Counted from the first letter of the stretch, positions 35,654 through 46,589 are shown. The stretch is 64,000 nt of DNA from Massospora cicadina (GCA_022478985.1 JAKSZP010000101.1:1-64000), one strand, 5' to 3'. A program made the numbers and translations. Notes: a model not told the origin generated them from the letters alone.

Positions 35654-35868
35654 AGCAAGGGATCTATTTGTTGCTCAATTATGAAGTTCCCTTAGTTCTA
35701 GCTAATAACGGACCCAGCAAGAAGTAGTCCTCCTGCATGTACACTAACCCCACGAAAACTGCGACAAAAAAAGGCCAGTTGCCAATAAGCTCCGCATCTC
35801 CCTTCCTACCTCTCAAGTGGATGAAAAGGTACCACCCTACCATAACTGCAACACCCCTACCAACATTC
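35654..35868 (+). other. C: 3' internal end, no pol
   Basis: About 215 bases between protease and the polypurine tract. No RT, RNase H or integrase motif in any frame. A partial repeat of the end of the protease coding sequence (GAAGCAAGGGATCT at 35617-35632 and 35652-35666) suggests a small duplication. Confidence 0.5.
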
Positions 35869-35880
35869 TTGAGGGGGCAA
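35869..35880 (+). other. polypurine tract of C
   Basis: TTGAGGGGGCAA stands directly before the 3' LTR (TGTTGGACATTC). Confidence 0.75.
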
Positions 35881-36719
35881 TGTTGGACATTCTCCTTTCC
35901 AATCTAAGGAAAAGAATGTTGGAGGTATTAGTGTTCTAGATTCTGCTCTTATGATTGGGCCATCACCTGTCCAATTTTAAATAATATTGTGGATATCTAC
36001 AATATGAGTACCCACACTGGAAAAACCTTAGTGGATTCTCAGTGGAATCCTAACAACTGGAAAAATACAATTTATCATAAAAATTGGCTTAAAAAGGTAA
36101 ATATTAATAATAGAAATACTCTGACTCCTTGGTTGAATATGAGGAGTATAATATTGCACAGATCGGAACCTCTGCAAGGTAAGAGGATGTTACCTATCAA
36201 TGATTGGGTGTGAGTTAACCAATCATTATCATCCGAGTCTAACCACTATCGAGGTGCAAAAATTTTACTTGAGGATGATAGGGAAAGCATTAGCCAATCA
36301 TTACCCTCTGAGTCCAACTACTGCTGAAATACCCAATCATTACCATCCGAGTCAGACCACCACCAAGGTGAAAAGATTTTACTCACTGGTGATTGGATAC
36401 AGTTCATCAAATCATAACCGCATGGGTCAGTTTTACCTCTAAAAAATTTTATCTTCGATCTGATAGACCAAAAGCCTATATTCCCTAATTTAGAAGACTG
36501 AGCTTTGCATTCTTTTGCCTCAAATATCAATGGTCTTGAAATTTGAACTAGTTTAAATAGGAAAAGCTAGTATCAACAAAGGGACCTTTTTCTGGTTTTG
36601 CCCTGCCTGTTTAATAAAAAACATAAAAAACCAAAATAATTATTATTTTGTACTTTTAATAAAAAGTAAGATATTTCGTTTTAAAATATTATTTGTGGCC
36701 TCCATTGGCAGATCCCACA
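35881..36719 (+). repeat. 3' LTR of C
   Basis: 839 bases, paired with 31868-32703. The right target copy ATTGA follows at 36720-36724. Confidence 0.93.
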
Positions 36720-36724
36720 ATTGA

Positions 36725-36990
36725 TTCTCTCAGCAACTTATGACAGAAATCTCTTTTTGTCTAGATTGGCAGATTTTCCCCAGTATCAATCTTGTGGATC
36801 ACATCTCTTTTGCATCCCAAATCATGGTCATTGTTTGGGTAGCTACTCCCTAATACTTTTCGAACAAGTTGAGCACCTCCTCTTGCTTGCCTTCCATCAG
36901 AATAGTGAGTTGCTCTCAATCAACCAATAGGTTGATGCTCTCAGATACCCCAGCCAGTAGTCCCATCATGTCAAGAGTCCCAAAATCATG
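36725..36990 (-). pseudogene. pol: B': protease-RT linker, truncated
   Basis: Minus strand. It reads GLLAGVSESINLLVD (36955-36910) and a QEEVLNLFEKY-type segment, then a DVIHKID-type segment running to the C insertion site. It matches B 22620-22860. The RT palm that should follow is absent on the other side of C. Confidence 0.65.
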
Positions 36991-38159
36991 GAATCTCCTC
37001 AATTTGGCTGTCCAGATTTCTTGTTGCTTATTAGGACTAATACTCATAGACCATAAAAATTGATATCTTATATCTTTTATAAATGTTATATTTTTTGTAT
37101 TTTTCTTTTGCAATGTGACTTAAAACCTACAAAAAGGTTCAGAGGTCCTTCTTTTCCCCTTCATCCAAACTGGGTCCTAGATACTTAAACCTGCAGTTAT
37201 CATGGTTCTAAATCTTATCCTCTTAAGAGTTAACCATCCATTTGATTCAGTGGTCCTCTTCTAGACTTGACCAAAATCTCAGGACATAAATATTTAATGG
37301 TTCCGAGGTCTGCTGGTAACATTGCAACTATTTTCTCTTAGGCTCAATACTTCCAATTAGTATTGACCTTCATTATATGACCAGCAGCGCTCTTTCTTCA
37401 CGTATAGGCTATACTTGCCAACTTTTGGCAATACTCCTGAATATTGGGCCTTTAATACCGACTGGTTGTTAGTTCAACAGGTCCTAATTTTATCACTTAT
37501 TTTGGCAACTGATGCTTTGGATCCTTATATCTCATTAGCCAACAGTTCCATCCAATTATTCAGATCTTTTTTCTCCTGAAAACGATATTCAGCCTTCATG
37601 ATTATCCTTAATTACGCAGGTCGTTCTGGCCTCATTAGCTTCATCTAATTTCTTCAAATTGATGAACTCGTCTCCAGCAACTTCTGATAATTGGTTGAGT
37701 GTTATTGAGTCAAACGATTTTGTCCACTATCTTGGATCAAACATTTCCTATTTTTGTCTTCATATCTTCATTAGTATGGCAATCCAATTCTCCGGATTAA
37801 TTGCTTCTATTTCATCCAATGTTTCATCTAATCACTCACTCCTCAGGACTATTTAATGCAGACCCAATTATAGCCTGAGTTGGCCCTGCTGATATTCTTC
37901 ATCTCAAGTAGATGTCAGGTGGAACAGGTTTCCTTGCAGCACTAGATAGTTCTGTATCTAGGCTGCAAGTCCTTTTCTCTGATAATGAATATCTTTCGTT
38001 TGCTTCACTTGGAGCTCCACTTCTGAACTGGGGGAACGCCAATGAACGTGATCCACTTCACGTTCTATCTTCATTAAAGTTACTTTCCTTAGTAACATAT
38101 TGCCAGCATAGAAACATCTTTATAGGACATCATGTTCTAAGTTCTTCTACTCTACTACA
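36991..38159 (-). pseudogene. gag: B': rearranged gag region
   Basis: Only about 1.2 kb lies between the primer site and the linker, against 2.5 kb in B. From 38150 to about 37340 the minus strand shows broken gag-like frames (KADYRFQEKKDLNNWMELLA type, with coiled-coil character). From about 37320 to 36990 the sequence instead resembles the spacer after integrase (29880-30056), with AGTCTAGAAGAGGACC and TTTAAGTATCTAGGACCCAG. A segment from the 3' part of the element has therefore replaced capsid, zinc knuckle and protease. Confidence 0.5.
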
Positions 38160-38177
38160 CCCCTGTAGTGAGCACCA
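38160..38177 (-). other. primer binding site of B'
   Basis: TGGTGCTCACTACAGGGG on the minus strand, directly inside the 5' LTR. Confidence 0.85.
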
Positions 38178-39328
38178 ATAAGTAAATTTACCTAAGGGTT
38201 ATTATCGGCAAATAACCCTAGTAATCTGTTTACTGCATAGGTTCAGTTACCTATGCAATTTGTCTGCATTGTATAGTATATTAGATTATCAGTTGATATA
38301 GTATGAAGACTATTATCTGTAGTTGAGTGTGAATTCTTATATCTCGGCCTAATTATTGGCTAGTATTCTTGATTAAATACTTGAGATGTCATTATCTAGG
38401 GATTTATTCCCTCAAAATGTCCAACCCAATCTTTTCTGAGATTCCCTGGTGACAGTCTCTTTGGTCCAACACACAGTCAGCAGCAATCCCCAATTGTTTC
38501 TCCTTCTTCTCTAGATCCCCGCTCAGATCTTTACTCATTTCTCTAAGAGTCTCCCAATTATTGCACACGGCAATAATATCCTTGAGAATAGTAGCACAAT
38601 GGAAATATGTTTGTAATTTACTACTTAAACTATATACCAGATGAAAAACTTAAACTATATATCTATAATATGATCTAATTATCTGTTTTTTATCAGGATT
38701 GAATTCTAGTGAATTTATAGTGGGGATTAGGTCGTCTAACCATCAACTGACACCTCTTTGATGAAACGGCAGCCATTGCCATTGAATCACCCATCCTCAT
38801 CTTGGCAGCGATGGTCTTCCCCTTACTTGCTAGGATATTGTTATTGGAAATCCTTAAGACCTAAATGGAAAGAGTAGGAAAACGTGTTTCTAACGTTTTC
38901 CTCTCAATCCAAGTGAACCTAACAATATTTGGCAGAAACCTGCTTAGGTAATAAGAATTATTACCAATTAAGAAAGGTCACGCACCAACTGATTAATTCA
39001 CTAGTTGCAGGTGGCATCACTCACCTTGCAACTTGCTATTCATTTCCAATCAGTTAGTGATAAAACCCAACTAATCCCAATTGGTATACCTGATAGTTAA
39101 TCACTATCAGATGCCCCTATTTTGTTGGCAACTCCGCCTGACAAGATCTTAAGAATTTTTCCGGATAAATCCTCTACATTTATGACCAGGCAAATATACC
39201 AAAATCCCCTGAACGTAGTTACTATAAATCTTGGCTAACCAATTTCCAATTCACTTCGCCTTAGGGAATTATCCCCTAGCGATTCCTGGTAATCTAGCAG
39301 GCTGGGAATATGGGAAAAAATCCCAACT
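38178..39328 (-). repeat. 5' LTR of B'
   Basis: 1151 bases, paired with 26898-28043. The inner end is slightly eroded (TTACTTAT in place of TTTTTACA). The outer terminal base is T where CA would be expected. Target copy ATGGG follows at 39329-39333. Confidence 0.88.
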
Positions 39329-39333
39329 ATGGG

Positions 39334-39792
39334 ATAAGCTCTCCAGAGAAGAATTAAGAATGATATGAGATAAGAGTTTAATATAAGAAAATAACAATGG
39401 GTGAATATAAATGAGCATTCTTAATTGTGGCACAATATGAACATTGACAGCAAAAATCTCCTGTCAAGGATGAGAAAAATCAGGAAATCAAAGACGCCAG
39501 ACCAAGAATCATGAATTTGAAATCAGGCCATATGCCCTGACGGGGGAAAACTGGATCCCAGGATTAATATTGTCAAGAATAAAATAATCAGCCTGGCACA
39601 ACAGAAGGTCATTAGAACCGTACTCTGAATAGTCAGTAGCAAGGAGGAAGAGGAAGAGAGCTGCATGCTGAAGGTTGTCCTGAGCAGCATTGAGTACCAA
39701 TTGACCATACTCCACTTAAACAAAAGAAGTATTCAACTGAGTGTCTGAAGCAATATTCTCCTGTCCAAATCCTTTTCTGGATGAAATCTAGG
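39334..39792. other. B: 3' internal region between B' and A2
   Basis: This is a piece of element B. It matches B' (reverse of 28060-28510), including the start of the antisense frame and the sequence up to the polypurine tract. It begins at the B' insertion and ends at the A2 insertion (CTAGG at 39788-39792), then resumes at 45444. No intact frame. Confidence 0.75.
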
Positions 39793-40399
39793 TGTTGCGA
39801 ATCTATATGACTGGATGACATGCCATAATTATGACCAACGGATCATTGGAGGAATTCCACAAAAAATTAAATGGGGTTAGAATCCGCTGAGGATGGTTCA
39901 GAGCTATAAGTATTCAAGAGTCTTAGTATGAGGCGTTATTGGGTTATAATGGGTTGTTATTGGATTACTTACAAAATAAGGCGATAAGGTGATGTTGACA
40001 TCTAATAAAGATAATTTAGATTGCCTTAAATTAGAGCGAGGGAGTTGAAAAACAATAAGCTGAAACCAATGAGAATATGGCGGAATGAATAAACTAAGCA
40101 AAAGGGCTGATGCTGACCAAGGTCGCTGGGATATCAGCAAGATGGAAAGATTAAGGAGGATTTTGATTTAGTAAGGTAATGAGAGTGAGTAAGACCGGAC
40201 TATAAGAGATCCGCTGAGATTAAAAGATTAGAATAAAGAAGTGTTGCTGCGGGAACTGCTCCCTTTTTAATATAATCATTTATTTATGAGCGTTCCAAGG
40301 AACTGATGATCTTCATATTGTTCATTCCCGATGCTCAGGAGATATAACACTGCGCGCAACCCTTTGGTGGATATATAATGTATTGCCAAATTTACAACA
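39793..40399 (+). repeat. 5' LTR of A2
   Basis: 607 bases, paired with 44834-45438. It is recognisably related to the A1 LTRs and to the solo LTR at 2362-2925. Confidence 0.92.
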
Positions 40400-40400
40400 G

Positions 40401-40418
40401 TGGTGCTCACTACAGGGG
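40401..40418 (+). other. primer binding site of A2
   Basis: TGGTGCTCACTACAGGGG, one base after the 5' LTR. Confidence 0.87.
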
Positions 40419-40439
40419 GACCATTGATCAATTATAATA

Positions 40440-41870
40440 TGATAAAAACTAGGTTGCCAGCTATGTCGTATCCAGGTTGCTCTGATAATGAATCTGCACA
40501 ACATGCTGGCCCAGTTGCATATGCTGAGCTGAAACTTACATTGGACGCTGTTCTCAAAAGACAAGATGAGCTGCTCCAGGAGGTTTGCAGTGATAAGGTG
40601 CCTCCGTTTGATTATTAAGGAAATATTCATGGGTTATTTAGGCGATTTGAGTTTGCATGGAATGAAATCAGGATCAGCGAAGAGCAAAACTGTTGATCTC
40701 CACCTTGGATTTTGGGAGTGCCGATCAAGTCATCTTTTACTTTTCAAGAAGTTCCGTTACATACCAAGAAGTCAAGGAGACAGTGCTGGGATTGTTCGGT
40801 GGAACTGCAAGGATGTTTCAGTAGAAGGCTGAGCTCTTGACCATCAGGTTTTAGCATAATAAGAACCTCACCACATTTGCTGAGCGAGATATATGACAGA
40901 AGCTCACATGTTGATTGTGGCAGGAATTTTATCTAAAGTCAATGTGTAGATTACAATGTCCTCTGCGGTGAAGCCATAACCTGATCTTTATAATGTCATG
41001 GCCCCATTGTTGGAGGATGACGAACCCCTTCTTAAACTTGTTCTGTTTGTACACCTCCTAGCTGTAACTTTCCCTCCACCTAATATCAAGCAGACTCACA
41101 CTGTCACCATTGTCAAACCTAATTATGTGGGGAAAATCAACCAGTCAGTGCAGGTTCCGCCAGGTTATCCACCGCAGTTCAATGTACGCCCCATAACTGC
41201 TGATTTACAACTGGCCAACTACCACTCCAGCCCTAAATACTCTAACCAGCAGCAGTCGTTCTATCAACTTGAGCTTTTACACCAATCATCTTCATTTCAA
41301 CTCTCCGCATGGGCCAACTTATATTGAGCATAGACACAGGCCCTATGGGGTAAGTTTTTTCAATTGAGGTCGCCATGGGCACCTGGGACGATGGTGCCCC
41401 AATTGATAGATCACTAACATACAGCATGATCAATGCTATCAGGGAAAATTCAGAGTGGAGTAGAGATGGGACCCTCTACCTCCACTATCTCAAATTCAAT
41501 TGTTCCACCTGAATCTACTGAATTGTATGTGGCAGCGGCCTCCCACTATGATGATACATTCCTCTATCAGCAATCGGTTGGGGATAATCTGTGTTGACCC
41601 AAGCACAAGCCAAAGAAATAACGGACAAAGGGTCTCTAGAGCGACTGAAGCCTTACGCTTGTCAGATCTTTGACCAAAATCAATCAGACAAGATGGACCC
41701 ATTTGCAGATGCGTTGTCCCTAAGAGGAGTAGAGAACACTTTCCCAGTGGATGTATTGTAACAGGGTACCCTAAAGTCAGTGCAGGTATTATTAGTTTCC
41801 TGGGGAAACGTGATCCGCTAAATGTCCACATAGTAAATAGCTGACATTAATCTTACTTGGAGTGCACTTA
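40440..41870 (+). pseudogene. gag: A2 gag
   Basis: An open stretch at 40400-40618 ends KRQDELLQEVCSDKVPPFDY, matching A1 gag. After breaks, 40998-41327 reads LVLFVHLLAVTFPPPNIKQT, matching the A1 Pro-rich segment. The zinc knuckle near 41355-41400 survives only as GRHGHLGRWCP: the first Cys is Phe and the second is a TGA stop. Several frameshifts. Confidence 0.75.
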
Positions 41871-42340
41871 CTGTGACATTGTGGTAGCTAAAACCCAAGC
41901 CCAAGCTATAATTGATCGGGTGCTCCCGTTAACATTGTGTCCACTAATTTGGTGGCAAAGTTGACTTTAAAACCTGATATAGACCACCAGATGGTATATG
42001 AGACTGCTGGTGCAGAAACCACGATCTCTGAGCGTTCATAGAGCGCGCTTCCCTTGCGATTTTGAATCCATTGTTGTTGTGGCTCTGGCGGTAGTATTAC
42101 TGAATAGCAATTATAATCTGTTGATTGGGACTGCCTCTATGCGACACTATGGGGCTGTTTTTGATATGATGGAAGAGACTTTCACAATTTTGGGCCAGCA
42201 TATCCCAATTTACTTTAACTCCAGTGGAGTGCCAAAGGGCTTTGTGCATATGGGACAGATCAACCTTGCCTACAGTGATAGGGTGCTTCTGGTACACTAC
42301 CATCAGCTAAAAGGCAAGACTCAGGCCCTTCCCCAATAAA
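41871..42340 (+). pseudogene. pol: A2 protease
   Basis: The active-site region (41905-41960) reads AQAIID, then a small deletion, then GAPVNIVSTN in another frame. The C-terminal part is open at 41998-42339 with LNSNYNLLIGTASM and FTILGQHIPIYFNSSGVPKG. Same order as A1 10450-10000. Confidence 0.75.
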
Positions 42341-42957
42341 TATATGAATACCAAGAGCTACCGCTTAGAGCTGCTGGGTCTATGTACAACCCTCCAGCCA
42401 CCAAGTAATAATAAACACCGAGTTAGAAGTAATAGTTTATGCTGGGCTCTAGGGGAAATCATTGGGCATTATCAGCAATCACAGCTTGAGTCCCACGTGG
42501 CTCCAGGCATCATACTTCCAGGCCATGGGGGAGATCAGGGTATTAGTAGCAAATCTTAAGAACGTACCAATTCAAATCTGCCGGTACCGGATCATATTTA
42601 CATTTGAATCTGGTTTAGGAGGTCACACAGTTTCACAAGTTCAGGTCTCTAGATGAATTTGGTTTTCCCATTGAACTGCACCTTGGCATAATGGCAGTTG
42701 TACCGCGTGAGAATTTGATGGGGTTATTGGAAGACCAGAAGGATTGAGAGGAAGCTTTTTTTAAAAATACAAAGATATTTTTGCTGTTGACAATTATGAT
42801 TTAGGATTCACTTGGGGGTTGTTTATCGGTTGGGCACTGGGGATCACCCCCCATCAGGTCTCAGCCCATCCGTCAATCAAGGGCAGCTGAAGAAGTCATC
42901 ATTGAGGATATTGACAAGCTTCTGGAGCAGGGGATGTTTGAACCATTGAAGAGTCCA
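42341..42957 (+). pseudogene. pol: A2 linker and truncated RT start
   Basis: Linker pieces ESHVAPGIILPGHG (about 42490-42530) and VLVANLKNVPIQICRYRI match A1. The RT fingers begin at about 42880 (AAEEVIIEDIDKLLEQGMFE) and stop at PLKSP, where the deletion junction lies. Confidence 0.75.
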
Positions 42958-43516
42958 ACCGAATGTTTGAATGGGTTAATGGGACCCTCATTAACACCCT
43001 ATGGAAGTTGGTTACAGATAGGTCCTCCTATTGGAGTACCCTTATTACTACTGTGGTGTTCGCCTACAATATTAGCTACCATTCTGCCATGGGGAAGAGC
43101 CCCTTACAATTGCTTTATGGACGGCACCCCGCCCTGCGCGCGCTTCTATATGCCTGTGTAGAGGACACTGAAGGAATGGATCTACAATGCTATTTGACTG
43201 CCTAATGGATACGCTGATTAAATTACAAACCAAAGTGTTCTCATTCAGCTTAGCTAAGAAAATAAAAAAACAGGCTGCCAATCAGGTATGACGGAGCATC
43301 CTAGCACAGTTCCTGGATGGAGATATGGTGCTATTCCATGATAAGCATGGGTTTGGGTGGAAGCATAATCTTTCAAATATTTGGATTGGGCCATTCAAGA
43401 TAATAGAAAAAATGGGTGTCGCTGCTTATACTATCAGGAACCCCGCAAGCAGTCAGATTATAAATTGAGTACACCAAACTTCCTTCAGCCATATAAGCAG
43501 CAATAGAGCCTCTCCA
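42958..43516 (+). pseudogene. pol: A2 integrase C-terminal half
   Basis: Starts at the third catalytic block (WVNGTLINTLWKLVTDRSSY; the Glu is lost at the junction). It continues WSTLITTVVFAYNISYHSAM and GRHPALRALLYACVEDTEGM (to 43205), then after a frameshift MVLFHDKHGFG and IWIGPFKIIEKMGVAAYTIR. The N-terminal zinc domain and the two catalytic Asp motifs are missing. Confidence 0.82.
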
Positions 43517-43570
43517 AAAAGAAAAATAGAAAGGAAAGAGAATTTTTTGAACAATAATATCTCATGTGAG

Positions 43571-44661
43571 CTATAAGCTAAGTTCATTTGGGGTGATTGC
43601 TTGAGGTCTTTTTGCTTCGCTGACTTTGTCTTTCCACCTTTTCAATTCCTTGTAATGTTCCTTTTGCTTTAACCAATGGGACCCTCATTTCTTCTTTCAC
43701 CGCTTCAAGGGTGCCATGGATTCAATGGACCCTTCTTGGGTTGGGGATGGAGGCTGAGGCTGCCATGGAAAGGGTGAAGGTGTTGGCGTCTGCTCAGGGG
43801 CTGTTGCGCTAGTCTGTGGAGGGGAGGTCAGTGAAGTGGAACGGGACAAGAGGATGGACTGGGGTTCCAGGGCAAAAAGCGAGGTGGTGAGAGATCAGCT
43901 GGTTAATTGAGCCAAACCCATTCTTGCCCCACTAGAAGCAAAGCCTGCAACCACATGCATCGATGGTCCCATTAGAATAACAAATATGCATGCAGAGGTG
44001 GTTGGAGTCATAAGGTCTGAAAATAAGTAGGTGAGTCCCGGCTTAAGGAGAAAAGGCCACGCCTAGCACCAGGAAATCTACAAGAAAGTCTTCCATGCTC
44101 AGGTACACTATCAGAAAAGGAGTGGCTGCGGTAAACGCTGCTTGCTGGCCCACTCCAGGGTTTCCCAGTGTCGCTCTATCCCTGATCCTAAAGTGGTTGC
44201 AGGATGAAAAAGCGGGTTACCTAGGAGCACCATGATGGGGAGGTACTGGGACAGGTCATTGGTGCTGAGTGCATTGAACACTGCTTAACTCAGACTAAAG
44301 GTGAGCAAGCCAGTTGTTGCAGAAGTTCACCCCAAGGACTGGAAGTGGGTAGGAGCATGAGGAAAGGCCCAACCAGCTGGCTATCACCCACTGCAGAAAC
44401 ACAGAATCCGCTGAATGGACAAAGCCGTAGTATGAGGCTCGGCAGGAGATTGGAGCACTAGATGACTGAAGCCATCCGCCAGGAGCTGGGCTGCTTCATT
44501 AAACAAAGGCCTCAGCTCCGCTCCCCTCCCCAGAATATCTGAGCCACTATGTCCTCAAAGGAGGAGAGCCAGGAAGACAGATGGTTTACAAATTTGGGAA
44601 GGAGCTCTTCTTGGGCCAGAATGGTCATGAGGTCCACGTCAGCCTCTTCCTCATCAGCCAT
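43571..44661 (-). pseudogene. A2 antisense frame (aORF)
   Basis: Runs against the gag-pol direction of A2, from ATG at 44661 (MADEEEADVDLMTILAQEEL) to a TAG at 43571-43573, about 363 codons with a handful of stops and frameshifts. Blocks in order: an acidic start; FNEAAQLLADGFSHLVLQSP; FNALSTNDLSQYLPIMVLLG; VYLSMEDFLVDFLVLGVAFS; a hydrophobic segment ACIFVILMGPSMHVVAGFAS; a Pro-rich segment PPQTSATAPEQTPTPSPFPW; and a basic tail HYKELKRWKDKVSEAKRPQA. Such ordered composition is hard to get from a shadow frame. No family recognised. A1 lacks this region. Confidence 0.6.
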
Positions 44662-44817
44662 GGGAAGGGGGAACTGGGGGAGAGGGATGTGGTCTGAGTT
44701 GAGCAAATCCACATTGAGCCATACCTGCAAGAAGAAGTTAAAGCCGTAAACCTGTGATTTTTGGTGCAGGATGGTTCACATTGTGTTGAGAAAAAAAGAT
44801 GTCATATTATTTTCCAG

Positions 44818-44833
44818 TCAAGGGGGGAAGTAA
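44818..44833 (+). other. polypurine tract of A2
   Basis: CAAGGGGGGAAGTAA directly precedes the 3' LTR. Confidence 0.78.
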
Positions 44834-45438
44834 TGTTGTGAACTAAGTGACTAGATGACAAGCCACAATTATGACCAACAGATCATTGGAGTAATTCCAC
44901 CGAAGAATTAATGGGCAGAATCTGCTGAGGATGGTTCAGAGCTATAAGTATTCAAGCGCCTTAGGATGAGGTGATATTGGGTTATAATAGGTTGTTATCA
45001 GATCGCTTCCAAAATAAGGCGATAAGGTGATGTCAATATTTGATGAAGATAATTTAGATTGTCTAAAATTAGAGCAATAGAGAGTTGAAGAAGACTAGCT
45101 GAAACCAATGAAAATATGTCGGAATGAATATACTAAGCAAAAGGGCTGATGCTGACCAAGGTCGCTGGGATATCAGCAAGATGGAAAGATTAAGGAGGAT
45201 TTTGATTTAGTAAGGTAATGAGAGTGAGTAAGACCAGACTAGAAGAGATCCGCTGAGATTATTAGATTATAATAAAGAAATGTTGCTCCGGGAACTGCTC
45301 CCCTTTTATTATAATCATTTATTTATGAGTTTTCTGAGGAACTGGCGATCTTCATATCAAATGTTCCCATTAATCAGTGGGTGTAACCCTGCGCAAAACC
45401 CTTTGGCAGATATATAGGGTATCGCCAAATTTACAACA
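44834..45438 (+). repeat. 3' LTR of A2
   Basis: 605 bases, paired with 39793-40399. Right target copy CTATG at 45439-45443. Confidence 0.92.
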
Positions 45439-45454
45439 CTATGCAAGAGTGATG

Positions 45455-46589
45455 TGTTGAGATTTTTTGTCCATATTCCCAGCTGACTAGATTACCAGGG
45501 GTCACTAGTGGATAATTCACTATATCAAAGTGAATTAGATATTGGTTGATCCTGACTTTGGCTTAACAATGTTTGGTCGATTTTAGGTAATTTGCCTGAG
45601 CCAGATCTGCAAGGGTCTGATCTAGGTGAGTGCTTAAGATCTCATTGGGTAGAGTTGCTGTTAAAATAGGGGATTCTGATAGCTGATCAATGATTAATTA
45701 TCCGGTGTACCAATTGGGATTGGTCAGGCTTCATCACAAACCAATTGGGAATTTGAGTATCAAGTTTTGAGGTGAGTGATGCCGCCTGCAACTAGCATAT
45801 CAATCAGTTGGTTCACGTCCTACCTTAATGGGTAACAAGTCCCATTACCTAAGCAGGTCACTTGCCAAATATGGTTGGTTTTCTGGGATCAAGAGGAAGA
45901 GTTTTGGACATGTTTTCCAACTCTTTCCATTTTTGGTCTCAAGAATTACCAACAATGGAATCCTAGCCAGGATTGGGAAGACCATCGCTGATGAGATGAC
46001 GATGGTAATTCAATGGTACCAGCTGCCGTTTCATCATTGAGGTGCCAACCAAGATTTTGGCGCCAAATCCCCACTATAAATTTCTCTAAGAATTTAAAAA
46101 AAAACACTTAATACTTTTACCAGTAATTAGTATAGATAAACTACTTTAAAAGAATTCTAATTCAAGCTCTATTCTTCTTCAAGAAAAATTATTGCTGTGT
46201 GCTTTAATTGGGAGACTCTTTAGGATAAAGAGGAGGGATTTGAGCGTGGATCCTGAGAAGAGAAGTTGATCTGAATCAGGGATTACTGCCAACTGTTTGT
46301 CGCCACAGAGAAGCCATACACGAGAATCTGAGCGTGGATCAAGTTAAGCAGTATTTGAAAAAATTTCTATTGAGGACATCCTAAGTATTTTGAGGAGAAA
46401 TACTGGTCAAGCATTGGACCCAATACTAGTGCTTTATTAAACTATGAATAAAAGTCTTCATACTATTATCAATTGATTATATGTATATTATCAGACAACA
46501 AGGAGAATTGCACAACACCAAACCTGTGCAGTTAATCAATTTAGGGATTATCAGCCATGAACAATTAACAAAACCCATAAATTTTAACA
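45455..46589 (+). repeat. 3' LTR of B
   Basis: 1135 bases, starting TGTTGAGATTTTTTGTCC and ending TTTTAACA. It aligns with 18982-20117. Eleven bases before it (45444-45454) are the end of B's internal region after the A2 insertion. Confidence 0.9.

Larger units (their letters stand above)
31868..36719 (+). mobile_element. LTR retrotransposon C, gag-protease only, inserted in B'
   Basis: LTRs 31868-32703 and 35881-36719; perfect target duplication ATTGA at 31863-31867 and 36720-36724. The internal region is only about 3.2 kb and holds gag and protease. RT, RNase H and integrase are absent, and the polypurine tract follows shortly after protease. Gag-protease resembles that of F, so C may be a non-autonomous or deleted relative of the F family. 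It is the innermost, hence youngest-possible, layer of the stack, and its frames are the least broken. Confidence 0.95.
26898..39328 (-). mobile_element. Ty3/gypsy element B', inserted in B, interrupted by C
   Basis: Same family as B but reversed. LTRs 26898-28043 and 38178-39328; perfect target duplication ATGGG at 26893-26897 and 39329-39333. B sequence continues across it (AAATTAATGGG before, ATGGGATAAGC after, as in the uninterrupted B' copy). Its internal region is 28044-31867 plus 36725-38177. RT is largely deleted, about 0.7 kb compared with B, at the place where C later inserted. Confidence 0.93.
39793..45438 (+). mobile_element. Ty3/gypsy element A2, inserted in B, internally deleted
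   Basis: LTRs 39793-40399 and 44834-45438, both TGTTG...CAACA. The target duplication is CTAGG (39788-39792) and CTATG (45439-45443). Gag and protease match A1. Most of RT, RNase H and the integrase core are missing by a single deletion at about 42957. After integrase comes a 1.3 kb region, absent from A1, with an antisense frame. B sequence continues on both sides. Confidence 0.93.
18982..46589 (+). mobile_element. Ty3/gypsy element B, interrupted by B' and A2
   Basis: LTRs 18982-20117 (1136 bases) and 45455-46589 (1135 bases). The target duplication is TTATA (18977-18981) and TCATA (46590-46594). Its own internal sequence is 20118-26897, 39334-39792 and 45444-45454. The first break is the B' insertion (duplication ATGGG); the second is the A2 insertion (CTAGG/CTATG). 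Rejoined, the internal region reads gag, protease, RT, RNase H, integrase, antisense frame, polypurine tract, and matches B' throughout. Confidence 0.9.

Noticed and set aside
44730..44760. Splice acceptor (TTCTTCTTGCAG on the minus strand) before the A2 antisense frame
   Set aside because: The same bases also look like a donor (CAG-GTATGG), and the ATG at 44661 needs no upstream exon, so no intron is called.
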